Below are positions 44,055 through 53,306 of a stretch of DNA of 64,000 nucleotides, piece after piece. The notes under the pieces are model-generated. The model ran no database searches. It saw only the letters and a program-made list of their open reading frames with translations, and was not told the origin of the DNA. Within the stretch, counting starts at the first letter, position 1; every line of letters starts with the position of its first letter. The translations under genes and the position numbers were made by a program. Origin of the DNA: a virus; IMG/VR virus record IMGVR_UViG_3300009481_000010, positions 62,001-126,000 of that record; one strand, written 5' to 3'.

Positions 44055-44888
44055 TTATTCTTCGCCACTTACTATCTTTTTAGACCTACCCCTTTTCTTA
44101 GGGGCGGTCTGGTACTTACTCTTGTCGAGCATGTAATTACCGTGCTCGTCTATAGGATTACCTTCTTTGTCAGTTGGGTTGCCATCATCGTCAACGTACT
44201 GACCTAGGTTGTTGATCCTTCTACCGCCAAGGTCTACCATCTGACCCTCTTTGTTTACGATATTCAGATCTTCGTCTACTAGCTCGAATGTTCGAAGCCA
44301 GTTATTCTCTGGTAGGTTAGCTTCAAACTCCCTGTCCAGTCCGTACATGGATTCTGCTAACTTAGCAGCACCAGCAGCGGCTAGTGGGTCATCAGCCTTT
44401 TGGTTATATTCTTCTAGGGAGTTATAGATCTTTTTCGTGTTTGACTCGTCATAAAGACACTGAGAAACCAAATGATCGAACCTTGCGTTATCGGCTAATG
44501 CCTCGGCTGTGTTAGCTTCCATGCTCACCTTAGTGGCTAGAAGGTCACGAAGTTCAAGTCTCTTTTTACGAATCTGGATAGCGAGTTCTTTACCGGCCTC
44601 TATGGATCTATTTTCTTCAGATAGATACAGATCCTTCTCCAGTTTACCAATTTCCAGAACCTTATCTTCCTGTAGACCCTTTTCTTTCTTGGTCCAAATA
44701 CCACGCTTCTCTAAAAGAACATCTAGTTCCTTTTTGGTTAGAATGCCACCCTCCATAATGCACTCGTTCCATCTTTTCGCCCTAAGCATATCCGCCTTAG
44801 CGATCTGATCCCTTGTGGGATTACGCACAAAGATTTTTACCTTGTGACCCTTTTCCACTTCTACTTCAATGATGTTCTCGTCACTCAT
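44055..44888 (-). CDS. Tail assembly protein, paralogue of the 344-residue protein
   Basis: This is a 277-residue protein in the tail-assembly-chaperone position, just before the tape measure. It shares a layout with the protein at 45258-46292: an N-terminal strand, P-T-x-x-x-x-x-A helix, EC-x-x-GI turn, W-T-x-x-K-E, and a long helix ending near a C-x-Y. The C-terminus has D/G repeats (EGQMVD, LGQYVD, DGNPTD, EGNPID) and a basic tail. It probably binds the tape measure or tube during assembly; it may instead be a virion component. TAATG-coupled to the previous gene. Confidence 0.6.
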   Translation of the reverse strand: MSDENIIEVEVEKGHKVKIFVRNPTRDQIAKADMLRAKRWNECIMEGGILTKKELDVLLEKRGIWTKKEKGLQEDKVLEIGKLEKDLYLSEENRSIEAGKELAIQIRKKRLELRDLLATKVSMEANTAEALADNARFDHLVSQCLYDESNTKKIYNSLEEYNQKADDPLAAAGAAKLAESMYGLDREFEANLPENNWLRTFELVDEDLNIVNKEGQMVDLGGRRINNLGQYVDDDGNPTDKEGNPIDEHGNYMLDKSKYQTAPKKRGRSKKIVSGEE

Positions 44889-45265
44889 TATTCCTCATCC
44901 TTATTAAAAGAAGATCTTGGCTTCATTGGGATATCCATGTGATATTTCTTCCATTCCACCTCGTATTGATTAAGCTCGGCATCCACATTTCTAGCCTGAG
45001 CATTCCCTTTGTCAAAAATTTCTGACCTTAACTTCTGGAACTGCACATAGAACTCAGCTTGAGCGTCTGTTAGTTCGCCGTCGTCTGCTGATTCCCATAG
45101 AAAACCCAAGTGTTCCTCAATAGAAGAAATCGCCCCAACCATAGTAGTTTGAATCTTCTTCTTGACTATCTTAGACAGTCTGGTCTTTGAGTCTTCCTTG
45201 TACTTATCATTCCTTGCCTTCTTGAAGTCGGCCTTCTGCTTTAGCAGTTTACTGAAATCATCCAT
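44888..45265 (-). CDS. Small tail assembly protein
   Basis: This is a 125-residue, highly charged and helical protein (DDFSKLLKQKADFKKARNDK). It lies between the two paralogous chaperone-position genes. The start overlaps the upstream gene by eight bases. In many siphoviruses a second small assembly protein is made by frameshift here, but in this case a normal ATG with AGGAAA upstream is available. Role inferred from position only. Confidence 0.6.
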   Translation of the reverse strand: MDDFSKLLKQKADFKKARNDKYKEDSKTRLSKIVKKKIQTTMVGAISSIEEHLGFLWESADDGELTDAQAEFYVQFQKLRSEIFDKGNAQARNVDAELNQYEVEWKKYHMDIPMKPRSSFNKDEE

Positions 45266-46292
45266 TGTTAAATTTTCCTTTATACTGTTCGTGTTGCTCT
45301 CTTACGATTTTAAGTCTCTCGTCTGGGAAGTCATGTTGGTTAACAACACCCTTATCCTGAATGACTTGCATTCTTTCAGACTTGATACGTTTTGCGTTAG
45401 GGTCATTCATCTGATTTACACGATCAGCACCTTGTTGGTCCTTAACCATGATGAATACCTCGTTCGCATTTGCTGTGTTAGGATTGGAATCAAGTTCCGC
45501 CTCTAATCGTTCTCTTTCTCTTTTTCTCTTCTGAAGAATGAACCAACCGTCTAACATGTCATCATCTTCTAATACGTCTGTAGCAGGAGCCTCTGGGGAC
45601 TCATTGATGTTGTCATATGTCTTAGACCAAATAATCAGATTTCTTTGGTCACTGTTCAACTCTCTGTCATTATCAGTAAATAACTTAGAGAGTCCATCCT
45701 TAACGAGATACCAGGTTGTTGTCCACGGTTCTGATCTACTTAACTGTCGAATTATCTTTTCATCAAGGAGTTCGTGACAGTACATGAACCAGACCGTTTT
45801 AACATCCCTCATTCCGAAGTCAAACTTCTCTTTTCCTACATATGAGCAATTACTGATAAGGGAAATACTCTTAGCAAGTAATGCCTGCCCCTCACATGTG
45901 TGCTCTTTGTAGGTCGCCTTTTGATTATGAAGGTCGAGAAGCTGTTTCTTACCGGCGTTTAGGCCTCTTCGGATTTGTTCCTTCATATCGTTATTGAAGC
46001 GATTCTCATAGATCCCTACCTGACATCTTTCAATGTCTGTTGGTAGAGCCTTTAGTTTGTGTTCTTTATCGGCGGTCCACACTTCCTGGTCAACAAGCCT
46101 GTTAAGCATGTCTGCCTCAGTAGGTATGCCGTTGTCAACACACTCTTGATACACTTTAAGGTATGCGGCGTTTGCCTCTAGTTCGTCCTCTATAGTAGGC
46201 CCGTAGACCTTGATTTCCAAACTATGATACTTGACCACATGATAACCTGAGCGTATCCTTGATATAAAATACTCCCGTTCATGATGGTTCAT
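45258..46292 (-). CDS. Tail assembly protein (344 aa)
   Basis: It begins MNHHEREYFISRIRSGYHVV and continues LEIKVYGPTIEDELEANAAY, ECVDNGIP, VWTADKEHKLKALP and a long helical region. The first 150 residues are paralogous to the 277-residue protein two genes downstream. It follows the tube-like gene, the place of tail assembly chaperones. The start codon and its GAGG site sit in the loop of a ten-pair hairpin (46269-46317), which suggests translational control. No catalytic motif is visible. Confidence 0.6.
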   Translation of the reverse strand: MNHHEREYFISRIRSGYHVVKYHSLEIKVYGPTIEDELEANAAYLKVYQECVDNGIPTEADMLNRLVDQEVWTADKEHKLKALPTDIERCQVGIYENRFNNDMKEQIRRGLNAGKKQLLDLHNQKATYKEHTCEGQALLAKSISLISNCSYVGKEKFDFGMRDVKTVWFMYCHELLDEKIIRQLSRSEPWTTTWYLVKDGLSKLFTDNDRELNSDQRNLIIWSKTYDNINESPEAPATDVLEDDDMLDGWFILQKRKRERERLEAELDSNPNTANANEVFIMVKDQQGADRVNQMNDPNAKRIKSERMQVIQDKGVVNQHDFPDERLKIVREQHEQYKGKFNNG

Positions 46293-46317
46293 AGTGCAAA
46301 CCTCAAGACGGGAGTAT
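46269..46317 (-). promoter_or_regulatory. Hairpin enclosing the start of the 344-residue gene
   Basis: On the - strand ATACTCCCGT (46317-46308) and its perfect complement ACGGGAGTAT (46278-46269) enclose a 29-base loop holding the GAGG ribosome site and the ATG at 46292. Exposing the start in the loop of a stable stem resembles phage translational operators. No protein ligand is known. Confidence 0.5.
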
Positions 46318-46366
46318 CAGTATTCATTTTGGTTCCTTGTTCGTCCTGGGAGAGATGTTATGTATC

Positions 46367-47488
46367 TTAGATACTGTTGAATCCGATGTAGTCTCCAGAC
46401 CACTGTACATCAAGGTCGTTGAAGTTAGTGAAGGAGTAGGTTGTAGCCACGTTACCACCAGTAGCGTCACCACCACCGTAAGATACGGAAGTTAGACGGT
46501 TCTTGCTACCAAGGTCAAAAGCGTGTCCACCACGTAGTTCGAAGAACATGCTGTCTTCACTAGTGTTGTCACCAGATGACTGGGTTGCATATAGTGCTGG
46601 GTTACCACCTTCATACGCGAATACAAAGTCACCAGATGTGGTTATAGCTTCAATTTCACATGTTACTTCAATCGGGAAACCCGCTGGACGGTAGTAAGGT
46701 GTCTTACGGCCAAGTTCCAGAATGTCTTCACGAGAGAAGTCAGTTGAAATTGTAATGTTCTGAACGTGAATGATAGGATCATCGTTACCATCTACACCAT
46801 TACCAGGAGTAGTCCCAGTGATACCATGAATGGACGCTGGGAAGATACACTTGGTCATAAGAACGTCTTCACGACGCTGAATACCACCGGATGGAGCAGA
46901 ACCATCTGCTGGACCACGAGCTAGTGGAGAGTCCAGGCCATCGAATTCGTTAGCCATTGTATCGCTAATCTTAACATTGGCACCAGTTAGCCACTGCTTG
47001 TTGTTACCTACAAGGGTAACATTTTCTGTGCAGAAACCTTCAACTGGAATGGTATAGGAGATAGATCCAATATACATACCGGAGCAGTATACTTCAACCT
47101 CTGCCTTACCACTGTTCTCACTAGAACCAGCGATGTTGTTGTTTTCTTCTGGGAAAATACCAATACGGAAGTCACACTGCTCTTTGGAACGACCAACAAG
47201 TCCAGATCCAGCCGCAGCGGCACCTTCAACGCCAGTAGACGCCATATGATAGATTAGAGGATAACCATCGATAGCTTTCTCGACAGTGATCTCTACATCT
47301 GGCGTACCTTCGATATTTTCATAGATTTCAATCTGACCAAACTCAAAAGCTTGCTCAGGGTTGAAAGTTGTGTTTGTACTTAGGGACTGTGCACCGTGTA
47401 CCATGTTCCCGGTGCCCCAGGAAGCCAAACCGGCCTCACCAATAGCAACAGACTGGCAGGAGTACAGAATTCTCTTATTGCTTGACAT
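46367..47488 (-). CDS. Major tail-tube-like protein
   Basis: This is a 373-residue, beta-rich protein (SSNKRILYSCQSVAIGEAGL at the start). It has its own strong promoter and an excellent AAGGAGAG site (47493-47500), as expected for the most abundant tail protein. It lies upstream of the chaperone-position genes and the tape measure, where siphoviruses place the tube gene. Residues about 248-288 (STDFSRED, TPYYRPAGFPIEV) recur in the chimeric protein at 5658. The sequence itself does not match a named tube family by eye, so the call rests on context and expression signals. Confidence 0.7.
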   Translation of the reverse strand: MSSNKRILYSCQSVAIGEAGLASWGTGNMVHGAQSLSTNTTFNPEQAFEFGQIEIYENIEGTPDVEITVEKAIDGYPLIYHMASTGVEGAAAAGSGLVGRSKEQCDFRIGIFPEENNNIAGSSENSGKAEVEVYCSGMYIGSISYTIPVEGFCTENVTLVGNNKQWLTGANVKISDTMANEFDGLDSPLARGPADGSAPSGGIQRREDVLMTKCIFPASIHGITGTTPGNGVDGNDDPIIHVQNITISTDFSREDILELGRKTPYYRPAGFPIEVTCEIEAITTSGDFVFAYEGGNPALYATQSSGDNTSEDSMFFELRGGHAFDLGSKNRLTSVSYGGGDATGGNVATTYSFTNFNDLDVQWSGDYIGFNSI

Positions 47489-47520
47489 AAGTCTCTCCTT
47501 GATTTTGAAAAGATACTGAT

Positions 47521-47534
47521 ATTGTATTATACAC
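47521..47534 (-). promoter_or_regulatory. GTGTATAATAC late-type promoter for the tube-like gene
   Basis: The TATAAT core is at 47526-47531 on the - strand, 38 bases before the ATG. The leader contains CTTTTCAAAA followed by AAGGAGAG, the same combination as at the 16604 gene. No convincing -35 hexamer is present. Confidence 0.65.
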
Positions 47535-47542
47535 TAAAAACA

Positions 47543-48526
47543 CTAGATATTCAGTTTTATACCCTCAGTTGTGAATCTAACGATACCACCCCAGACATTA
47601 CTGGAGTAAGAATCCATACTCTGGACACTAGTTTGGGTAAGCCTAAGTTTACCACCATCGTGTTGAGCCACTAAATCAGGGTATCTCAGGGCACCAGAGA
47701 CAGGTGCTCCTGTAATGACATCCAGTGGATAATCACCGCTATTTATAGCGGTATTCTGATCGATGAGATGTATAGTCTTATCATTCTGTAAAGAAACAAT
47801 ATCAACTAACTTATCTCTGGTCATCTTATCGGTAGCAAGACAATGGAACAATACATCTGTATATACCCACTGACCTCCACCTAGTTGAAATCCTGCAAAT
47901 CTCCGTCTTGGAACCACCTCAATCGCAATAGCCGGAAGCTGAACTCTTGATTCTGGTGGAATATCCCAATCGCCTTCTTCTAGTTCCTGAAAATCTGATA
48001 CGGGCTGGAATGCGTTAGTTTGTAACCTTCTCAGCCAAGGTATGGCAGCGGCATAAGTTACCTCGATCTCATGATAACTATGTGCGACCTGAACCGTCGA
48101 ACCAGTCGGAATGGCAGTGTCAAAAACCACCCTTCCTTTTTGATAATTTATGGAGTGGGCATAAGTGCCCGTCACGTTATTTGGATAAAAATCTCCGTCC
48201 ACGTAGACGCCTGAAATCCCTGGATTTGTATGGTCTGTGCCAACTAGAGGATTCGGGGAATAGGTAATCCCACTCTCCCACAACCAATTCTTGTGAAAAC
48301 CTTCCCACACCTGACCACTATTGAAGTGTTTAGCAGATGAAGAAAGTGCCAGTTTACTAGCGTCTATACCATTGATAGCAGACTCACCGAAACTTACATT
48401 TCGATAAGCACCTTTTTCTAATAGGCCCCAACGGAAATACTCTATAAGACCAGCCTGAATATCTAGATTCAGAGTGGACTCTTTGTAGTCCCCAAAACCT
48501 TTTAGCTCACTAAAGTAGTTAGACAT
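47543..48526 (-). CDS. Tail completion/terminator-region structural protein (327 aa)
   Basis: This beta-rich protein has long aromatic segments (MSNYFSELKGFGDYKESTLN; WEGFHKNWLWESGITYSPNP). It is the last gene before the tube promoter. I do not recognise a family. Genes here in siphoviruses usually encode tail terminator or head-tail joining proteins; this is inferred from order only. It stands eight bases from the preceding gene. Confidence 0.6.
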   Translation of the reverse strand: MSNYFSELKGFGDYKESTLNLDIQAGLIEYFRWGLLEKGAYRNVSFGESAINGIDASKLALSSSAKHFNSGQVWEGFHKNWLWESGITYSPNPLVGTDHTNPGISGVYVDGDFYPNNVTGTYAHSINYQKGRVVFDTAIPTGSTVQVAHSYHEIEVTYAAAIPWLRRLQTNAFQPVSDFQELEEGDWDIPPESRVQLPAIAIEVVPRRRFAGFQLGGGQWVYTDVLFHCLATDKMTRDKLVDIVSLQNDKTIHLIDQNTAINSGDYPLDVITGAPVSGALRYPDLVAQHDGGKLRLTQTSVQSMDSYSSNVWGGIVRFTTEGIKLNI

Positions 48527-48534
48527 AATAAACC

Positions 48535-49167
48535 TTAAGTAAATAACTGCTGAACTAGAGTAGTCATTTCTTTTTCTCTTGTTACAAGTGCTCTGGTAAT
48601 AAAGTTGTCGTCAACAGTACCAGCAAAGTTAGGATGAATTCTCCAGCCAACACCACCTGTCATAGTACCACCGCCAGATCTACCGCCTCCATCTGGAGTA
48701 TACTCATAACCAATAATGATTACTCTGTCACCTTCGAACAGCAACCAATTTAGCCATTCAAGAACGGCCCCTTTATCAGTTAATACTGTTCCTTGAGGAA
48801 TACCTAGTACGGCCCTAAAGTCTTTAGGTTGTACGGCGATTTCTACGCGACCCTTTAGATTCTTAGTAAAAGGAACGGCCTTGATCTCTATTGATTGAGC
48901 AACGGCGTCTATGATAGCATCTGCGGCTGTATGACCCTGACCGGGTAATAGACCAAATTGTGCATGAAGACTGAACGGAGATCCCTCCGTTTGTAAACTC
49001 ACCATTTCTGGTTGACTTACCAACCATGCTCTAATAGACTGTTTAAGATGAGTAGCGAACCTTTTAGAGTTAGTCTTGATACGTTTATTCATTTCCTCCG
49101 CAATGGCGGCATGAATATCTTTTTTGATAGTCGCTATAGAGTCAACTAGCTTGATACTAATTGTCAT
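48535..49167 (-). CDS. Putative head-tail joining protein (210 aa)
   Basis: It begins MTISIKLVDSIATIKKDIHA with two amphipathic helices, then a beta-region (GVGWRIHPNFAG) and a helical C-terminus (ITRALVTREKEMTTLVQQLF). Helix-first proteins of about 200 residues at this location resemble HK97 gp10-like and neck proteins, though I see no definitive motif. It overlaps the upstream gene by four bases. Confidence 0.55.
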   Translation of the reverse strand: MTISIKLVDSIATIKKDIHAAIAEEMNKRIKTNSKRFATHLKQSIRAWLVSQPEMVSLQTEGSPFSLHAQFGLLPGQGHTAADAIIDAVAQSIEIKAVPFTKNLKGRVEIAVQPKDFRAVLGIPQGTVLTDKGAVLEWLNWLLFEGDRVIIIGYEYTPDGGGRSGGGTMTGGVGWRIHPNFAGTVDDNFITRALVTREKEMTTLVQQLFT

Positions 49168-49652
49168 ATTCTCTCCATGAATGCCGCGAAGTATCTGTCT
49201 TTTCCAATCCCTACTGGGAACGGCTCTTTGTACAGTTTGTATCTCTGACCCGCAAAATATGAATTACCACTAAGGGGAATGAAAGCCTTAGCTTCACGGA
49301 TCTTTGGAAGATCAGACTGGTAACCAATAATCTGAATAGCATTATCGGGTACTACGAAATCTTTAGTGGGCTTCTGAAAGTCCTTTGATTCCCAGTACAC
49401 CTTGATTGTGATATTCTCCGTTACCTCTACTTCTTTGTATGTCTTGTCATCTCTTTTGAACTGGGTTGGACCCATACCATACATGTGTGCGTGAAGGTTG
49501 TTAACCGTAGGTGCATCGAAAGTATTAGACACAACCTCTCTCTTTTCAACAAACACTAGCTGGCATACAACGCCAAACATGTCTGTAGAAATGGTTGCAT
49601 CGATTACTTCCTTGTACTTTGCACGTACACCTGTAGGAATCGCTAGAGACAT
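49164..49652 (-). CDS. Putative neck/connector protein (162 aa)
   Basis: It begins MSLAIPTGVRAKYKEVIDAT and has a compact beta-barrel pattern (GVVCQLVFVEKREVV; NITIKVYWESKDF). This size and order fit head-closure or stopper proteins of long-tailed phages, but family assignment by eye is not possible. It overlaps its neighbours by one to four bases. Confidence 0.55.
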   Translation of the reverse strand: MSLAIPTGVRAKYKEVIDATISTDMFGVVCQLVFVEKREVVSNTFDAPTVNNLHAHMYGMGPTQFKRDDKTYKEVEVTENITIKVYWESKDFQKPTKDFVVPDNAIQIIGYQSDLPKIREAKAFIPLSGNSYFAGQRYKLYKEPFPVGIGKDRYFAAFMERI

Positions 49653-49861
49653 TATACACCCGATCCAGCATAGTATGCCCTGTCATCGAATCTGTTAGTA
49701 AGATTAGTCTCGATCTCACCCGATGTCTGTACGACATTTATGCCACCCTGTTGAGCGGAAGTGAGTTTCTGAGCGGTACCATGAATATTGACAAAAGTCG
49801 TCATGCCACCGTTATTACTAACAGCAGTTACAGAACTGGCTGGTTTTACTACGTCTGCCAT
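49652..49861 (-). CDS. Small hypothetical structural-operon protein (69 aa)
   Basis: It begins MADVVKPASSVTAVSNNGGM and is rich in small residues. It is perfectly fitted between two structural genes (one-base overlap downstream, 21-base gap upstream). It may be a short virion or assembly peptide. Unrecognised. Confidence 0.55.
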   Translation of the reverse strand: MADVVKPASSVTAVSNNGGMTTFVNIHGTAQKLTSAQQGGINVVQTSGEIETNLTNRFDDRAYYAGSGV

Positions 49862-49882
49862 TATTTACTCTCCAATGTTAAA

Positions 49883-51859
49883 TTAAGGCACCAATTGACC
49901 AAGGATACCGCTATACCAATTTGTGCCATTAGAAATTAGTAATACGTTGTATAAACCTGAAGTGCTGAAGGCGAATGCTCCCTCTTGAGCAACAGGAATG
50001 TCTCCCGTAGCTTCGGCAATACTTGCGTACTTAGGAGTCACTAGTAAACCACTCGCATCAACTATTGTGCGTTCTGTACTTGAATCTACACCACTATTTG
50101 TTACCATACCAGTGTTGCTAAGTCTAATATCTCCGCTTACACTAGTAACGTTTACTCCACTATTGAAGACAACATCACAGTTGAACTCAATCGCCCTTAG
50201 ATCACCACTACCAAGGGCCTGTGTTGTAATCTCGAAGTTACCAAATCTATTACCTGAAACGGCGAGTCTTTGATAGTTGTCGTATGTTGTAGGTGCAACA
50301 CCAGAGTTTACACCAGCAGAGTATAGGAACAACTGACCGGTCTTTTCACCGCGTTCAATGTTGGAAATCCATGTACTGGTTTGATTCCAAGGTGTTCCAA
50401 GGAAACCGCAGTAAGCGGCCCCTGAAGTATATGCATTGATACCATTCTGAGTGATTCTGGTTGTGATTGGATTGCTAGTAGATCCTCTAAAGAATATAGG
50501 ACCATTGATGTAGTTCAGTCCACCAGCAGCATTACCCACGTTAATAGTTTGAACACTTAATCCAGAACCACCGTGAATTTGACCGGATACACTGATACCA
50601 ATTCCGGCACTTGTGTTCCATCTGTTATTAGAACCCTTCCATACCCACTGCTTATCACCAGACGCGGCAGTAGTTGAAAGCACAGTAAGACCGGCATCGT
50701 TAAGCTGACTCTCGTCATATACGGCGGTACCACTTAGGGAACCAAGTTCAATCTGCTTATCGAGTACAGTTACTGTAGCGGAGTCTATGTAAGTTACATT
50801 ACCCTGTACATCAAGATTTCCCCCAATAATCACATTACTTCCGAAGGTGGCTATACCATCTACGCCAAGCGTACCAGAGGTAGACCAGTTACCGCTACCA
50901 ACCATGTTACCACTGATACCTACAGTACCATCTACATCCAGGGTGTATACGGGGATCTGCTTGTTAACACCAAGTCTATTATTAGTAACATCCCATCTTA
51001 GATAATTATCGAATTGATAAATACCACTACTTTTGTAAACAGAAACGGAACCAATATTCGCATTATTATACTGTTTACCATAATGGAATGATAGATCTGG
51101 AATATCACCAGAAGTAAGAAGTCTGAATGTAGGGTAATCGGAAACGCACCCACAAGAAGAAAGCGGTCCCGCAAATACTGCTGTTGGAACCTGTTTCTCA
51201 AGTTGTAGTCTTTCATCAACCTCACCACTGAGGGAAATAATTCCATCAAGACCTGTGACTGTATCTGCAATATTGCGTAAAAATGGCTCAGTCTGACGAC
51301 CACCGGTAGCACTAACACCAGAGAACATAATACCGGAATCGCCCGCGATAAAACCAGAAGCTCTGATATGTGATTCCGTTTCTGTTCCACCTAGATCAAT
51401 AGTGTAAAGTGGGTCTACTCTACGAACCCCCATTCTTCCCCTGGTTGAATCCCAGATGAAATTGGAGTCATAGTTTAGTGTGTGAGCGTTATTCCAAAAA
51501 GGAATACCACTCTTGGCCGGTTGGGTGTCATTTGGGAGAGCGGAGATTACCGAATACTTACCTGGATAAGTAACGAATACCTCTTTTACACCCGCACCAA
51601 AATTCACCCGGTTGTTACTGTTTGTGGACTGGTATGGATACCTTGAAATAACGGCGTCACTACCGCTGGTCAATAGCTGACCAGAACCCACTTCATAATT
51701 ACTGTTATCTCGGATGCAGTAGAATACCGTACTATTGAACGGAACAATACCACTAAAGGCACTGTACCCAGTAGCGGCACCATCCAACTGGAAATTGCCT
51801 GTACCGGTAGAGTGACTAATCTCTTTTATTCTGTCTTTTAGTACAATTTCTATGGACAT
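49883..51859 (-). CDS. Tail fibre (658 aa) with shared N-terminal anchor
   Basis: The first 100 residues (IVLKDRIKEISHSTGTGNFQ, then VFYCIRDNSNYEVGSG and VFVTYPGKY) match the N-terminus of the fibre at 55586-57931, suggesting a common virion-attachment domain. The remainder is typical fibre sequence with LGVNKQIPVYTLDVDGTVGI and TVTVLDKQIELG. Such segments appear in structural proteins of T4-like and other aquatic phages. The RQTEPFL motif recurs in the 305-residue protein next to it. Likely a trimeric receptor-binding or accessory fibre. Confidence 0.7.
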   Translation of the reverse strand: MSIEIVLKDRIKEISHSTGTGNFQLDGAATGYSAFSGIVPFNSTVFYCIRDNSNYEVGSGQLLTSGSDAVISRYPYQSTNSNNRVNFGAGVKEVFVTYPGKYSVISALPNDTQPAKSGIPFWNNAHTLNYDSNFIWDSTRGRMGVRRVDPLYTIDLGGTETESHIRASGFIAGDSGIMFSGVSATGGRQTEPFLRNIADTVTGLDGIISLSGEVDERLQLEKQVPTAVFAGPLSSCGCVSDYPTFRLLTSGDIPDLSFHYGKQYNNANIGSVSVYKSSGIYQFDNYLRWDVTNNRLGVNKQIPVYTLDVDGTVGISGNMVGSGNWSTSGTLGVDGIATFGSNVIIGGNLDVQGNVTYIDSATVTVLDKQIELGSLSGTAVYDESQLNDAGLTVLSTTAASGDKQWVWKGSNNRWNTSAGIGISVSGQIHGGSGLSVQTINVGNAAGGLNYINGPIFFRGSTSNPITTRITQNGINAYTSGAAYCGFLGTPWNQTSTWISNIERGEKTGQLFLYSAGVNSGVAPTTYDNYQRLAVSGNRFGNFEITTQALGSGDLRAIEFNCDVVFNSGVNVTSVSGDIRLSNTGMVTNSGVDSSTERTIVDASGLLVTPKYASIAEATGDIPVAQEGAFAFSTSGLYNVLLISNGTNWYSGILGQLVP

Positions 51860-51869
51860 TTATTTACCC

Positions 51870-52787
51870 TTAAGAGATAGTTGGAACGGTACCTGAAGTT
51901 TCATTTGGCTGACGACCATACACTACGAAGTCATTGATTTCAGCGTCAACATATTCGCCGTTGTCGTTTCTAACAACAAAGGTGCAGCTTCTCAACTGAC
52001 TAGAGTCATCACCAGATCTAGATACACATGCAGCCGTGTTAATATCAAAGTCTTCTGGAGAACCACTGGCTGTAGTCGCATTAGATAGTGCAGACACAAC
52101 GTAGTTATTATCCGCTAAGGCACCACTAGTGAAAGTGATAGCAAACTTACCTGTGGCAATCTTACGCACATGCTTAATATTGTAGTAGGATCTGATATTA
52201 GTTCCACTGGCATCAAAGTTCAAATATGCCTTAGCAGTACCCTTGAAGGTATCCACAAAAGAATTATCCTGGAACTTTATAGCCCCGCCCTTGACTTCAA
52301 TGGTTTCTGTACCACTGGCATTAGGGGCGAACTTAAAACCTAAACCGGTACCAGAAGCACCGATAACGTTATTACCAATACCCAGGTTACCAGTCATTAC
52401 TCGACCGGCTTTAATACCACTAATGGATACATACTGAGTATGAGGATCGCCCGTGGTTAAACCACCTAGGCTATTATGCTGTAGATTTCCTACACCCAAG
52501 AACGGCTCAACTTGACGTGAAGATGAGTTATTAGGGGCGTTGGGGAACATGATGCCAGACTCTACATTTAGAGTACCACCAGCACTACCAATCTTCTTTA
52601 GTCTTACATCGTTATAGAATGGGTATTTAACGTCCATATCGCCACTACCAACAATAGCGACCATAGAAACGATTAAGTCTTCTATGGGTACTCTAATGTC
52701 TTGAGCGGAAATATTACCGGCGTTATTGTCAGCCCAGTCTGTGTTTACTGAGGAAAAAATAGATCCTGAGTCTCTTACTGTAGCCAT
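51870..52787 (-). CDS. Tail fibre-like protein (305 aa)
   Basis: It contains GIMFPNAPN, SSRQVEPFLGVGNL and GGLTTGDPHTQYVS, all fibre-type segments, and a C-terminal beta domain (KFAITFTSGALADNNYVVSA) like the tips of short fibres. The RQ-V/T-EPFL motif with preceding SGIMF is shared with the neighbouring 658-residue fibre. Ten-base gap to that gene. Confidence 0.65.
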   Translation of the reverse strand: MATVRDSGSIFSSVNTDWADNNAGNISAQDIRVPIEDLIVSMVAIVGSGDMDVKYPFYNDVRLKKIGSAGGTLNVESGIMFPNAPNNSSSRQVEPFLGVGNLQHNSLGGLTTGDPHTQYVSISGIKAGRVMTGNLGIGNNVIGASGTGLGFKFAPNASGTETIEVKGGAIKFQDNSFVDTFKGTAKAYLNFDASGTNIRSYYNIKHVRKIATGKFAITFTSGALADNNYVVSALSNATTASGSPEDFDINTAACVSRSGDDSSQLRSCTFVVRNDNGEYVDAEINDFVVYGRQPNETSGTVPTIS

Positions 52788-52796
52788 TTATCTCTC

Positions 52797-53297
52797 CTAC
52801 TGGAACCTATGGTTTGAGTTATTAGTGAATGCGTCTGAACCTGGACTATACGGCGTTAGAATAGCCTGACCTGCAACACTGTCCCCAGCACGGTACTGGA
52901 ACAGAGTTTCCTCAAACTTGTCACACAGGTTCTTGTACAGCTTGAGTAAAGTATCGGTTACACCACGTAAGTCAATAGCAGATGGGCCGTCTTTGATAGA
53001 AATAGCGTTACCGCTTTCTTTACGGACTTCAGATCCCACAATTATGCACGCCGACTTCAAACTAATAAGAGCAACAAATGGATCATCCTTAGTTGCAGTA
53101 TCAGTCGGATCTGGGGAAATGCTACATCCTTCGATATCTATGGTGTATGTGTTTGTAAAATTTGTGTTTGTGTTTACCAGCATAGCAGCCGTCAGAACGG
53201 TAGTTTCAATTCTCGTATCTGAGTAGGTGTAACTAGTAGAATCAGTGTCACCTATAAGCTGCCTTACTACGGCGATTGTATTACCTTGCCAAGACAT
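52797..53297 (-). CDS. Putative head-tail connector/neck protein (166 aa)
   Basis: It begins MSWQGNTIAVVRQLIGDTDS and has SYTYSDTRIETTVLTAAMLV, a helix-rich opening typical of adaptor proteins. It then has CSISPDPTDTATKDDPFVAL and a long helix (TDTLLKLYKNLCDKFEETLF). I associate this pattern with neck or head-completion proteins of aquatic phages. The function is inferred. Confidence 0.6.
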   Translation of the reverse strand: MSWQGNTIAVVRQLIGDTDSTSYTYSDTRIETTVLTAAMLVNTNTNFTNTYTIDIEGCSISPDPTDTATKDDPFVALISLKSACIIVGSEVRKESGNAISIKDGPSAIDLRGVTDTLLKLYKNLCDKFEETLFQYRAGDSVAGQAILTPYSPGSDAFTNNSNHRFQ

Positions 53298-53306
53298 GAT
53301 TACCCC

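Noticed and set aside
45258-45265. Frameshift between the 344- and 125-residue tail assembly genes
   Set aside because: The overlap is only eight bases, no slippery heptamer is seen and the downstream gene has its own ATG with an upstream AGGAAA.
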